DNA from: Hymenobacter sp. IS2118
GTDB lineage: Bacteria > Bacteroidota > Bacteroidia > Cytophagales > Hymenobacteraceae
Direction of reading: 5' to 3'
Length of the DNA: 64,000 nt
Assembly: GCF_000715495.1 (NCBI RefSeq)
Contig: NZ_JNLX01000087.1
Coordinates: 17,877 to 81,876 of the forward strand
The translations under genes were made by a program, and so were the position numbers. Numbering within the stretch: position 1 is the stretch's first letter; each line of letters opens with the position of its first letter. Of the stretch, positions 17,258 to 26,335 are shown in pieces. The notes beneath the pieces are model-generated. The model ran no database searches. It was not told the DNA's origin and saw nothing but the letters and a program-made list of their open reading frames with translations.

Positions 17258-18295
17258 ATGCAGACACCGATTACCGAAGAAATGCTGGCCCGCTACGTGC
17301 AGGGCAATGTTTCCGGCCCCGAAACGGCCGCCGTGGGCGAATGGCTTACCAACCCGGCCACGGAGGCCAAGGCCCGCGAATGGATGCACCGGCGCTGGGA
17401 CGATTTAGCGGCGGCCCCCGCCCCGGCTGGGGCACTGGACGAGCCCGACTACGAGGTGCTGCTCAGCAGCCTGCACCAGCGCCTGGCATTTGGCCGGCCG
17501 CGCCTGCCCGTGGCGCAGCCCAGCCCGATGTGGCGGCGCTGGGCCGCGGCCGCCGCGCTGGCCGGCACGGTGGCCGGCAGCGGCTGGCTGCTGTATTCGC
17601 AGCGCACCGTAGCCCCGATAGAAACGGCCACCAACTACGGCCAGACCCAGAATATCCGCTTGCCCGACGGCTCGGAAGTAACCCTGAATGGCCACTCCAA
17701 ACTGCGCTATGCCGCCCAATGGACGGCAGATAAGCCCCGCGAAGTGTGGCTGGATGGCGAAGGGTATTTTTCGGTGCAGCACCAGCCCAACCACCAGCGC
17801 TTCGTGGTGCACACCCAGGCCGGGTTTAGCGTGGAGGTGCTCGGCACCAAGTTCACCGTGAACCGGCGCCGCGACCAGGCCCGCGTGGTGCTGCTTTCGG
17901 GCAAGGTGCGGGTGAACTTCGACGACCCGGCGGTGGCCGACGTCATCATGAAGCCCGGCGAGCTGGTGGAAACCCGCGACGCCCAACCTACCGCCCTGGT
18001 GCACAAAACCGTGCGCACCGCCCCCTACGCCGCCTGGAAAGACGCCCGACTGGTACTCGACGAAACGACCATTGCCGAAATGGTCACCCGCCTGCAGGAC
18101 ACCTACGGCATTGAGGTGGTGGTGGAAAGCCCCGAGCTGAACCAGCGCAAAGTGACGGGCACCATTCCGGTGCGCGACCTGGACGTGCTGCTGCTGGCCC
18201 TGGAGGAAGCCTTCCACCTCAAAGCCGCCCGCGTAGGCAACCGCATCACCTTATCCGACCAATCTGCTTCCCCCCGTCCCACCTCTTCAAAATAA
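17258..18295 (+). CDS. FecR-family anti-sigma factor
   Basis: 345 residues. ATG 17258 starts an N-terminal cytoplasmic anti-sigma region (about 1-85; ITEEMLARYVQGNVSGPE, EWLTNP). One membrane helix (about 92-112, AAAALAGTVAGSGWLLY) leads to a periplasmic FecR domain (about 125-225; IRLPDGSEVTLN, REVWLDGEGYFSV) and a C-terminal DUF4974-like STN-type fold (about 265-335; MVTRLQDTYGIEVV). It lies 6 nt before susC, so the two are co-transcribed. It should sequester the upstream ECF factor and release it on a signal from the SusC STN domain. Confidence 0.95.
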   Translation: MQTPITEEMLARYVQGNVSGPETAAVGEWLTNPATEAKAREWMHRRWDDLAAAPAPAGALDEPDYEVLLSSLHQRLAFGRPRLPVAQPSPMWRRWAAAAALAGTVAGSGWLLYSQRTVAPIETATNYGQTQNIRLPDGSEVTLNGHSKLRYAAQWTADKPREVWLDGEGYFSVQHQPNHQRFVVHTQAGFSVEVLGTKFTVNRRRDQARVVLLSGKVRVNFDDPAVADVIMKPGELVETRDAQPTALVHKTVRTAPYAAWKDARLVLDETTIAEMVTRLQDTYGIEVVVESPELNQRKVTGTIPVRDLDVLLLALEEAFHLKAARVGNRITLSDQSASPRPTSSK

Positions 18296-18301
18296 TTCCC
18301 T

Positions 18302-21300
18302 ATGAACACCCCTACTCGCAAGGGCAGTCGTTATACCCGGCCGGCCGGGCTCGCAGCCGGCGTGCTGCTGCTGGGCGCCCTGCAGGTGCCCGCGTCGGCG
18401 TCGGCCCAACTACTCGCTTCCGCGCAGCGGCTTCAGACGCCGGCCAGCACCGAAACGGTGTCGCTCAAGGACCTGCTTAAGCAGTGGGAAAACGACTACC
18501 ACGTCACTATTTTCTACGAAAGCAACCTGGTGGGCAACAAGCGCGTGCCCCGGCCTACCGGCGTGGCCACGCTCGAAACGCGGCTAAGTGCCGTGCTGCC
18601 CGCCGCCGACCTGGGCTTCAAAAAGCTGCGCGAGGATTACTTCATCGTGACCGGCAACGCCCAAAGCACAAGTACGGCTCCCCGCTCCGCTAGTGCGGTG
18701 GCCGATGTGCCGGTGTCGGGCCGCGTGGTGGGACCCAACGGTATGGGCCTGCCCGGCGTGACTGTGCTGGTGCAAGGTACCAGCACGGGCACCAGCACCA
18801 ATTCGGACGGGAGTTTCGTGATTACGGCGCCCGAAGGCAGCACCCTGGTGTTCAGCTTTGTGGGCTTTGTTACCCAAACTGCCGTGGTTTCGGCTTCGTC
18901 GGGGGCATTGGCAGTGACTTTGCAGGAAGACGTGGAGAAGCTGAGCGAAGTGGTGGTGGTGGGCTACGGTACCCAAACCCGCACGGAGCTAACCACGGCC
19001 GTGAGCTCGGTGAATGCCAAAGCCATTGAGCGGCAGCCGGTGGCGGGCTTCGACCAGGCTTTGCAGGGGCAGGCGGCTGGCGTGCAGGTAACGGCTCCGT
19101 CGGGGGCACCCGGCGCGGGCATCAACGTGCGCATTCGGGGCAACAGCACGGTGAGCCTGAACGCCTCGCCGCTGTACGTTATCGACGGCATTCCCATTCT
19201 GCCTACCTACGACCAGGAGCTAGCCGTGGGCAACCAGCGCCCCAACCCGCTGAATGCCCTGAACCCTAATGACATCGAGGATATTACCATCCTGAAAGAC
19301 GGTGCCGGCGCGGCCATCTACGGCGTGCGGGCTTCCAACGGCGTGGTGGTGATTACGACCAAGCGCGGCAAGGTGGGCACGGCCGTGGTGGGCTTCAGCG
19401 CCTACTACGGCCAGCAAACGCTGCGCAAGAAGCTCGACCTGCTCAACGCCCGGCAGTTTGCCGAGTACTTCAACGAGGCGCAAACCAACGCGGGCCTGGC
19501 GCCGGGCTTTGCGGACCTCAACAACCTGCCCGCCGATACCGACTGGCAGGACCAGATTTACCGCTCGGCGGCCATTCAGAACTATCAGCTCAACGTGAGC
19601 GGCGGCACCGATAAAACCCGCTACTACCTGTCGGGTGGCTATTTCAAGCAGGACGGCATCAGCCTGAATTCGGGTTTCGACCGGTTCAACTTCAAGATTA
19701 ATCTGGACCAGGAGCTGGGGCAGCGCTTCCGGGCGGGCACCACGCTCAACCTGAGCCGCACGATGACCAACGGCAGCGTGCGCAGCGAAAAAGGCATCGG
19801 CAACTCGGGCACCGTGCTGGGCGCGCTGGCCCAGGCGCCCACCGTGCCCGTGCGCAATGCCGACGGCACCTATGGCACCAATCCGTTTCAGAACTTCGAC
19901 AACCCCGTTGGAAACCTACTGGAAACCAGTAATAAGGCCAACATCTACCAGGTAATTGGCAACGTGTACGGCGAGCTGGACCTGCTCAGGAACCTGGCGC
20001 TGCGCAGCTCCATTGGCATCGATTTCCGGAGCCAGATTGAAAACGAGTTTATCACCCGCGACTATCCGGGCACGTCCAACTCGCAGCCCGAAACCCGTGG
20101 TAGCGGCCGCACCGGCACCAACCAGCAGGTTATCTGGCTCCAGGAAAATACCCTGACCTACAACCCCGAGCTGGGCGAAAAGCACAACCTGACGCTGCTG
20201 GTCGGCGAGTCGATGCAGGAGTCGGACCGGTTTACGTCGAGTGCCGCCGGCTCAGGCTACCCGTCCAACGGCGTGCCCTACCTCTCGGGCGTGTCGGTGT
20301 TCACCAAGCCCAGCAGCTACCAGGACCAGTGGGGCCTGCTGAGCTTCTTCGGCCGGGCCATCTATAACTACGACGGCCGCTACCTGGCCACGGTGAGCAT
20401 GCGGGCCGACGGCTCCAGCCGCTTTGCCGACGGCCAGAAGTTCGGCTACTTCCCGGCCGTGAGCGCGGGCTGGCGCATCTCGAAGGAGCGTTTCTTCCCG
20501 CAAACTCAGGCTGTGTCGGAGCTGAAGCTGCGCGGCAGCTTCGGGGCCAACGGCAACCAGGAGTTTTATACCTACCAGCGCTTTCCGCTCTATGCGGTGG
20601 GCTTTAGCTACCCTGGCGCGGGCAGCACGGTGCTGCCCGGCATCGCGCCTTCCAGCATCGGCAACGCCGACGTGAAGTGGGAAACCACCTACCAGTACAA
20701 CGCCGGCCTGGACCTGGGCCTGCTCGGCGACCGCCTGACGCTGACGCTGGACGCCTACCACAAGCGCACCGAAGACCTGCTTACCCTGGTGAGTATTCCG
20801 CTGAGCACCGGTGCCCAAAGCCTGGAAATATTGCAGAACGTGGGCACCGTGCAGAACCGCGGCCTGGAGCTGGGCCTGAACACCATCAACCTGAGAGGTA
20901 CGAACGCGGATGCCTTTACGTGGTCGACCAACTTCAACGTGTCGATGAACCGCAATAAGGTGCTGGACCTGGGCAAAGTGGTGAACGAAACCGGCGAGCA
21001 AATAGACCGCCGCCTGCCCAGCGGCAACGGCTTCACGCTGGTGGGCCAGCCCCTGGGCGTGTTCTACGCCTACCAGGTGCAGGGCATCTTTCAATCGCAG
21101 GACGAAATCGCGCAGGCGGCCCGGCAGGACAACGCCGCGCCCGGCGACATCCGCTTCCGGGACCTGAACAACGACAACGTCATCAACGAAAAGGACCGCA
21201 CGGTTATCGGTAACCCCAACCCCGAGGCGGTGGCCGGCGTCACGAACACCTTTGGTTTTAAAGGGCTGGAATTAAGCGTATTTTTTCAGGGCAGCTTTGG

Positions 21301-21721
21301 CAACGACATCTATAATCAGAACCGCGAAACCATTGAGGGCCTGCGCGACCCGCTGAACCAGTCGACGGCTGTGCTCGACCGCTGGACCCCGACCAACACG
21401 AATACCAACGTGCCCCGCGCCGTGCGCAACGACCCCAACGGCAACGCCCGCTACTCGGACCGCTTCCTGGAAGACGGCTCCTACGTGCGCCTGAAAAACC
21501 TGACCCTGGCCTACAACGTGCCCGTGACGCTGACCAAGCGGGCGGCCATCAGCAGCCTGCGCCTGTACGTGACCGGCCAAAACCTCATCACCTGGACCGA
21601 TTACTCCGGCTACGACCCCGAGGTTAGCTCCGACCCCTTCTCCACCACGGGCCTGGGCCGCGACTTCGGCGTGTACCCGCAGGCCCGCACCTACACGGTG
21701 GGCCTCAACGCTTCCTTTTAA
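18302..21721 (+). CDS. SusC/RagA TonB-dependent outer-membrane receptor with STN signalling domain
   Basis: 1,139 residues. The signal peptide (about 1-34) is followed by a secretin/TonB short N-terminal (STN) domain (about 58-118; VSLKDLLKQWENDYHVTIFY). A carboxypeptidase-like beta domain (about 138-215; VSGRVVGPNGMGLPGVTV) comes next, then the TonB-contact and plug region (VVVVGYGTQ, about 220-345) and a long 22-strand barrel ending in aromatic F. The STN domain marks it as a transducer that talks to FecR. It pairs with the SusD protein encoded 26 nt downstream and imports glycan fragments across the outer membrane. Confidence 0.96.
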   Translation: MNTPTRKGSRYTRPAGLAAGVLLLGALQVPASASAQLLASAQRLQTPASTETVSLKDLLKQWENDYHVTIFYESNLVGNKRVPRPTGVATLETRLSAVLPAADLGFKKLREDYFIVTGNAQSTSTAPRSASAVADVPVSGRVVGPNGMGLPGVTVLVQGTSTGTSTNSDGSFVITAPEGSTLVFSFVGFVTQTAVVSASSGALAVTLQEDVEKLSEVVVVGYGTQTRTELTTAVSSVNAKAIERQPVAGFDQALQGQAAGVQVTAPSGAPGAGINVRIRGNSTVSLNASPLYVIDGIPILPTYDQELAVGNQRPNPLNALNPNDIEDITILKDGAGAAIYGVRASNGVVVITTKRGKVGTAVVGFSAYYGQQTLRKKLDLLNARQFAEYFNEAQTNAGLAPGFADLNNLPADTDWQDQIYRSAAIQNYQLNVSGGTDKTRYYLSGGYFKQDGISLNSGFDRFNFKINLDQELGQRFRAGTTLNLSRTMTNGSVRSEKGIGNSGTVLGALAQAPTVPVRNADGTYGTNPFQNFDNPVGNLLETSNKANIYQVIGNVYGELDLLRNLALRSSIGIDFRSQIENEFITRDYPGTSNSQPETRGSGRTGTNQQVIWLQENTLTYNPELGEKHNLTLLVGESMQESDRFTSSAAGSGYPSNGVPYLSGVSVFTKPSSYQDQWGLLSFFGRAIYNYDGRYLATVSMRADGSSRFADGQKFGYFPAVSAGWRISKERFFPQTQAVSELKLRGSFGANGNQEFYTYQRFPLYAVGFSYPGAGSTVLPGIAPSSIGNADVKWETTYQYNAGLDLGLLGDRLTLTLDAYHKRTEDLLTLVSIPLSTGAQSLEILQNVGTVQNRGLELGLNTINLRGTNADAFTWSTNFNVSMNRNKVLDLGKVVNETGEQIDRRLPSGNGFTLVGQPLGVFYAYQVQGIFQSQDEIAQAARQDNAAPGDIRFRDLNNDNVINEKDRTVIGNPNPEAVAGVTNTFGFKGLELSVFFQGSFGNDIYNQNRETIEGLRDPLNQSTAVLDRWTPTNTNTNVPRAVRNDPNGNARYSDRFLEDGSYVRLKNLTLAYNVPVTLTKRAAISSLRLYVTGQNLITWTDYSGYDPEVSSDPFSTTGLGRDFGVYPQARTYTVGLNASF

Positions 21722-21747
21722 GCTCCGCGCCTAGCCTTCCCCTTCCC

Positions 21748-23205
21748 ATGAAAAAGCTCACAACTTCCCTTTTTGCGTTGGCCCTGCTCGCGGGCTGCAA
21801 CGTGCTCGACAAGGACCCGCTGCCCAGTATTTCGCCGGCCAACTTCTTCCAGACCGCCGACGATGCCGAGGCCGCCCTCACGGCCGCCTACGACGGCATT
21901 CAGGGCACGGGCGCCTATGCCCAGGAACTCAACGTGGTGGGCGAGATGCCCTCCGACAACTGCACGAGCACCAACGGCGACGTGGCCGCGATGGAAAGAA
22001 TTGCCTGGACTCCGACTACTAGTCAGGTCAATAACATTTACCGCGAAGCCTACATCGCCATCAACCGGGCCAATGCCGTGCTCAAGTACGTGCCCGCCCT
22101 GCGCATGGTGGAGGCCCGCAAAAACTCCATTCTGGGCGAAGCCCGCTTTCTGCGCGCCCTCTCCTACTTCAATCTGGTGAAGCTTTACGGCGGCGTGCCC
22201 CTGCGCCTGGAACCCACCGAAAGCGGTGCCCCGGCCGTGCTCAACCTGCCCCGCGCCACCAGCGAGCAGGTGTACCAGCAGGTAGTAGCCGACTTGACCG
22301 AAGCCGCCGGCCTCACGCCCACCGCCAACGCCACGCGGGCCAGCAAGGGCTCGGTGAACGCGCTGCTGGCGCGGGTGCAGCTCACGCAGCGCAACTGGGC
22401 GGCGGCCCAGGCAGCGGCCAATCAGGTTATCACCGGCGGAGGCGGCTACGCGCTGGCGGGCAGCTTCAAGTCGCTGTTTCCGGCTGATAACAAGTCGGAA
22501 TCGGTGTTTGAGGTGCAGTACGCGGGCAACCCCGACGGCGGCACGTCCAACATTCTGCCCGACCTGCTGCTGCCTTCGCCGCCCGCTACTTTCTCGTTTC
22601 CGAAGTTCAACATTCCCACCGCCGAGCTGCTCGCCTACGCCGACACGGTGAACGACCTGCGCTGGCGCTTCCAGGGCAAAACCAATGCCGGCCGCGACCA
22701 CGGCAGCTACGTGGACGGCGGCCGCGGCAACAGCAACGACGACGGCCCCTTCGTGTACAAGTGGCCCAGCAACCCCAACGGCTTCAACAGCCCCGACAAC
22801 TACTACGTGCTGCGCTACGCCGACGTGCTGCTGATGTACGCCGAAGCCACCAACGAGCTCAGCGGCCCCACCGGCGACGCCCTGGCCCGGCTCAACCTGG
22901 TGCGTCAGCGCGCGGGCCTCGCGGCCCTCACCCCCGCATCGGCCCAGGCCGCTACCAAACAGTCGCTGCGCAACGAAATCGACCGCCAGCGTCGCCTGGA
23001 GCTGGCTTTTGAAGGCGAACGGTGGTTCGACCTGCTGCGCTACGCCCGCCACAACCAGGCCGAGGCCGGCGCCCACGCCGTGACGGCCCTCGACCTGATT
23101 GCCCAGCAGCGGCAGGGCCAGCGCGACGTGAATTACCTGTTGTTTCCCATTCCCTTGGGCGAGCTGAACACCAACACTCAGATTCTGCAAAATCCCGGGT
23201 ACTAG
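21748..23205 (+). CDS. SusD/RagB starch-binding-like outer-membrane lipoprotein
   Basis: 485 residues with lipobox LLAGC (Cys about 16). The SusD N-terminal region shows NFFQTADDAEAALTAAYDG, REAYIAINRANAVL and EARFLRALSYFNLVKLYGGV, with TPR-like helices following. The C-terminus carries YYVLRYADVLLMYAEA and the family-typical RQRRLELAFEGERWFDLLRY. It forms the lid of the SusC transporter and binds glycan at the surface. It is the last gene of the sigma-FecR-SusC-SusD run; a palindrome follows after 107 nt. Confidence 0.96.
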   Translation: MKKLTTSLFALALLAGCNVLDKDPLPSISPANFFQTADDAEAALTAAYDGIQGTGAYAQELNVVGEMPSDNCTSTNGDVAAMERIAWTPTTSQVNNIYREAYIAINRANAVLKYVPALRMVEARKNSILGEARFLRALSYFNLVKLYGGVPLRLEPTESGAPAVLNLPRATSEQVYQQVVADLTEAAGLTPTANATRASKGSVNALLARVQLTQRNWAAAQAAANQVITGGGGYALAGSFKSLFPADNKSESVFEVQYAGNPDGGTSNILPDLLLPSPPATFSFPKFNIPTAELLAYADTVNDLRWRFQGKTNAGRDHGSYVDGGRGNSNDDGPFVYKWPSNPNGFNSPDNYYVLRYADVLLMYAEATNELSGPTGDALARLNLVRQRAGLAALTPASAQAATKQSLRNEIDRQRRLELAFEGERWFDLLRYARHNQAEAGAHAVTALDLIAQQRQGQRDVNYLLFPIPLGELNTNTQILQNPGY

Positions 23206-23312
23206 GGTGTGGTCGTTTCGGGGCAGGGAAGCAGGTGGGAACCAAGACAGTACCTGCCCTGGGACGACTTTTTTTTTAAGCACTCGCTCAACAGTAACCG
23301 CAGCAAAAAACC

Positions 23313-23401
23313 GTCATGCTGAGCTTGTCGAAGCATCTCGCTCGCTTCGTTGGGCCGCTTCAACGAGGCGAGCGAGATGCTTCGGCTGCGCTCAGCATGA
23401 C
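23313..23401. repeat. REP-like palindrome, GTCATGCTGAGC family (copy 1)
   Basis: The element begins GTCATGCTGAGC, continues with a GAAGCATCTC core and ends with its inverted copy GCTCAGCATGAC. Arms are about 40 nt with a short central loop. The same end sequences occur at 32046-32300 and 52245-52353. It follows susD and separates it from the first GH30 gene. Confidence 0.92.
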
Positions 23402-23502
23402 AAACGGATAGAATACGATTGCTTCTACACCACTCCTTGATTGTTATCCTTTCGATAAAAATCTGACTGACTGCCCATTTACTTACTGATTTCAAACCAT
23501 CC

Positions 23503-24936
23503 ATGTCCTTGTTCTCCCGCCGTATTCTATTTCTGAGCCTGACGCTGCTGGCTTTTGATGGCTGCGCGCAGAAAACCGCCCGCCAGAGCGCCCCGACGGC
23601 GCGCACAACGGCACGGGCAACGCTCTGGCTCACCACACCGGACCAGAAGAGCCTGTTTCAGCGGCAGCCGGGCACGCTGGCTTTCGGCGCGACGGCCGGA
23701 GCGGGGCCGGTTATTGAGGTGGATGAGCAACAGCTTTTTCAGCCCATCGACGGGTTCGGCTACTGCCTCACGGGCGGCAGCGCCATGCTGCTGCACCGCA
23801 TGGGCGCGCCCGAACGCACGGCCTTGCTGCGCGAGCTGTTCGGCACGGCGGGCAATGACATCGGGGTGAGTTACCTGCGCCTGAGCATCGGGGCGTCGGA
23901 CCTGGACGAAAGGGTGTTCAGCTACGACGACCTGCTGGCGGGCGAGACGGACCCGACGCTGGCCAAATTCAGCCTGGCGCCCGACCGCGAGCACCTGCTG
24001 CCGGTGCTGAAGGAGATTCTGGCCGTTAATCCCAATATCAAAATCCTGGGCTCGCCGTGGTCGCCCCCCGTTTGGATGAAGGACAACGGCGCGAGCAAAG
24101 GCGGCAGTCTGAAACCGGAGTTCTACGATGCTTACGCCCGCTACTTCGTGCACTACATCCAGGAAATGAAGGCCGAAGGCGTACGCATCGACGCCATTAC
24201 CATTCAGAACGAGCCGCTGCACCCCGGCAACAACCCCAGCCTGCTGATGCAGGCCGGGCAGCAGGCCGGGTTCATCAAACAAAGCCTGGGGCCGACGTTT
24301 CGGAAGGCCGGGCTCGACACCAAAATTATTGCCTACGACCACAACGCCGACCGGCCCGACTATCCCATCACCGTTCTCAACGACCAGGAGGCGCGGCAGT
24401 ACGTGGACGGTTCGGCGTTTCACCTCTATGCCGGCCCCATTGAGGCCCTAAGCCAGGTGCACGACGCGCACCCCGACAAGAGCATCTACTTCACGGAGCA
24501 GTGGATTGGCGCGCCCGGCAAGTTTGCCGGCGACCTGGCCTGGCACACCAAAAACCTGGTCATCGGGGCCACCCGCAACTGGAGCCGCACCGTGCTGGAA
24601 TGGAACCTGGCCGCCGACCCGCAGCAAAACCCGCACACGCCCGGCGGCTGCACCGAGTGCCTGGGCGCCGTGACCCTGGCCGGCAACGCCGTAACCCGCA
24701 ACCCGGCCTATTACATCATCGCCCACGCCAGCAAGTTTGTGCGGCCCGGCAGCGTCCGCCTTGCCTCCAATGCCCCGGCCACCTTACCGAACGTGGCCTT
24801 CCGGGCGCCCGATGGGTCGCGGGTGCTCATCGTTATCAATGAAGGCACTGCGGACCAGTCATTTGCCATCCGGCACCTGGGGCGGCAGCTGCGCGCTACG
24901 CTCCCGGCCGGGGCCGTCGGCACCTACGTCTGGTAA
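23503..24936 (+). CDS. GH30 glycoside hydrolase, lipoprotein (copy 1)
   Basis: 477 residues. The N-terminus is a lipoprotein-type signal ending at FDGC (Cys21). The GH30 barrel contains DGFGYCLTGGSA, SPWSPPVWMK, acid/base E237 in IQNEP and nucleophile E332 in YFTEQW. A C-terminal beta-sandwich ends in GAVGTYVW. The sequence pattern is close to GH30 subfamily 3, which includes endo-beta-1,6-glucanases. It is highly similar to the gene at 26336 throughout, so the two are recent paralogues. The location after SusCD supports surface processing of the glucan. Substrate is inferred. Confidence 0.92.
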   Translation: MSLFSRRILFLSLTLLAFDGCAQKTARQSAPTARTTARATLWLTTPDQKSLFQRQPGTLAFGATAGAGPVIEVDEQQLFQPIDGFGYCLTGGSAMLLHRMGAPERTALLRELFGTAGNDIGVSYLRLSIGASDLDERVFSYDDLLAGETDPTLAKFSLAPDREHLLPVLKEILAVNPNIKILGSPWSPPVWMKDNGASKGGSLKPEFYDAYARYFVHYIQEMKAEGVRIDAITIQNEPLHPGNNPSLLMQAGQQAGFIKQSLGPTFRKAGLDTKIIAYDHNADRPDYPITVLNDQEARQYVDGSAFHLYAGPIEALSQVHDAHPDKSIYFTEQWIGAPGKFAGDLAWHTKNLVIGATRNWSRTVLEWNLAADPQQNPHTPGGCTECLGAVTLAGNAVTRNPAYYIIAHASKFVRPGSVRLASNAPATLPNVAFRAPDGSRVLIVINEGTADQSFAIRHLGRQLRATLPAGAVGTYVW

Positions 24937-25030
24937 GTTTTTTTCACTGGCCCCGGCCGGTTATTTCAACTCATTTTTCCCAATTTTCAAGTTCCCCCAT
25001 TTTCACATTTTTCACATTTTTCAAGTTCCC

Positions 25031-26149
25031 ATGAAAAAGTATTTTACCCTTTCCGCTCTCGCCGCGCTGGCACTTTCTTCGCTGAGCGCCCAGGCGCAGT
25101 TCACGGTTGACGGCACTCTCTCGCCGACCGAAGTTGGCACCGGTACAGGCAAGTACCAGCTGCTGGGCACCTACACGGGCACCCACTCCATTGCCGACCG
25201 CGGCCTGAAAGACCTATACGTGGGCGTCACGGCCACAACCCTAAACATCATGGTGGTGGCTTCGCCCGAAATTGATGGCTACAACTCGATGCTGTTTTAC
25301 CTGGACGTGCCCAACAAAACGGGCATCGCGGCCGGTACCCGCCTGCCCGGCAGCAGCAACGACGGCAACGGCGGCCGCGAGTCGCTGCGGCAGCGCCCTA
25401 CCCTGGACATGCCCGTTGACTACGGCTTCCGCCTCACCACCTCACCCTTCGGCAGACCCAACGAGAATGCGATTTACCTCAGCCGGGTAGACTACACCGT
25501 AGCGCCGGGCGCCAACGGCTACAATGAAATCGGGATGGGTGCGGGCAAAAAAGACGGCACACTGACCACGGATGCCAACGACCCCGCCGGCGCCAAAACG
25601 GCCTTCCAAACCAGCGCAACGGGCAGCGTGGCCGCCAACACCAGCACCGGCTGGGAGCTTGAAATTCCACTGTCGGCCCTCGGCGGGCTAGCCACGGGCA
25701 GCAACCTCCGCATGATGGCGGCTTACATCGACGACTTCCGCAGCTTCAACTCCGACGTGCTGCCCCAGATTGCCGGCCGCACCACCGCCCTCGGCATCGA
25801 CCCCGACTTCACGGCCATTGCCGGCGACCAGTTCTACACCTACCAGGTGAACAGCACCGCGCTGGCCACCCGCACCGGCAGCGCCCCCGCCCTGCAGGCC
25901 GCCGCCTACCCCAACCCCGTTGCCGCCGCCAGCCGCCTGGCCTACACCGTGCCCGTGAGCGCCCAGCCCGTAACGGTGGAAGTGTACAACAGCCTGGGCC
26001 AAAAGTCTTTGTCGCTGGTGAACGCCACCCAGAACGCCGGCCGTCACGAAGTTGCCCTGGCCTCCCTGCAAAACCTCGCCGCCGGCCCCTACCTGGTCAC
26101 GCTGCGCGTGGGCCAGCAGTTGAGCCGCCACCGCGTGGTGGTAGAATAA
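25031..26149 (+). CDS. Secreted CBM9/DOMON-like protein with T9SS tail
   Basis: 372 residues from ATG 25031, which begins a signal peptide ending at AQAQ (about residue 22). The frame is open further upstream, but that part overlaps the end of the GH30 gene. The central region (about 23-280) is beta-rich, starting FTVDGTLSPTEVG with KDLYVGVTATTLNIMV and a STGWELEIPLSALGG strand pair, recalling the CBM9/DOMON-like fold. The final 80 residues form a T9SS type A domain (YPNPV, then VEVYNSLGQ). There is no catalytic motif. It probably binds glycan or heme-like ligands outside the cell. Its place between two GH30 genes favours a glycan-binding role. Confidence 0.8.
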   Translation: MKKYFTLSALAALALSSLSAQAQFTVDGTLSPTEVGTGTGKYQLLGTYTGTHSIADRGLKDLYVGVTATTLNIMVVASPEIDGYNSMLFYLDVPNKTGIAAGTRLPGSSNDGNGGRESLRQRPTLDMPVDYGFRLTTSPFGRPNENAIYLSRVDYTVAPGANGYNEIGMGAGKKDGTLTTDANDPAGAKTAFQTSATGSVAANTSTGWELEIPLSALGGLATGSNLRMMAAYIDDFRSFNSDVLPQIAGRTTALGIDPDFTAIAGDQFYTYQVNSTALATRTGSAPALQAAAYPNPVAAASRLAYTVPVSAQPVTVEVYNSLGQKSLSLVNATQNAGRHEVALASLQNLAAGPYLVTLRVGQQLSRHRVVVE

Positions 26150-26162
26150 GGCCACCGGCCGG

Positions 26163-26196
26163 GGCGGCGCCCACGCTGGTAGCGGGCGCCGCCTTT
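26163..26196 (+). terminator. GC-rich hairpin after the T9SS gene
   Basis: GGCGGCGCCC (26163-26172) pairs with GGGCGCCGCC (26184-26193), followed by TTT, 13 nt after the stop codon. It probably separates this gene from the following GH30. Confidence 0.7.
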
Positions 26197-26335
26197 GGGC
26201 CGCGGCACTTCCCACATGAATTCCAGGAGTTGTCCGTTTTTAGTTATCGGTTGCTAACGCAGGTATAACTCTTTGACCAATAATGAATATTAAGCAAATA
26301 ACAACTTTTCTATTTCTGAACGAACACTTGATTTT

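Noticed and set aside
21718..23283. 521-codon leftward open frame
   Set aside because: Shadow of the SusD gene, which has all family motifs.
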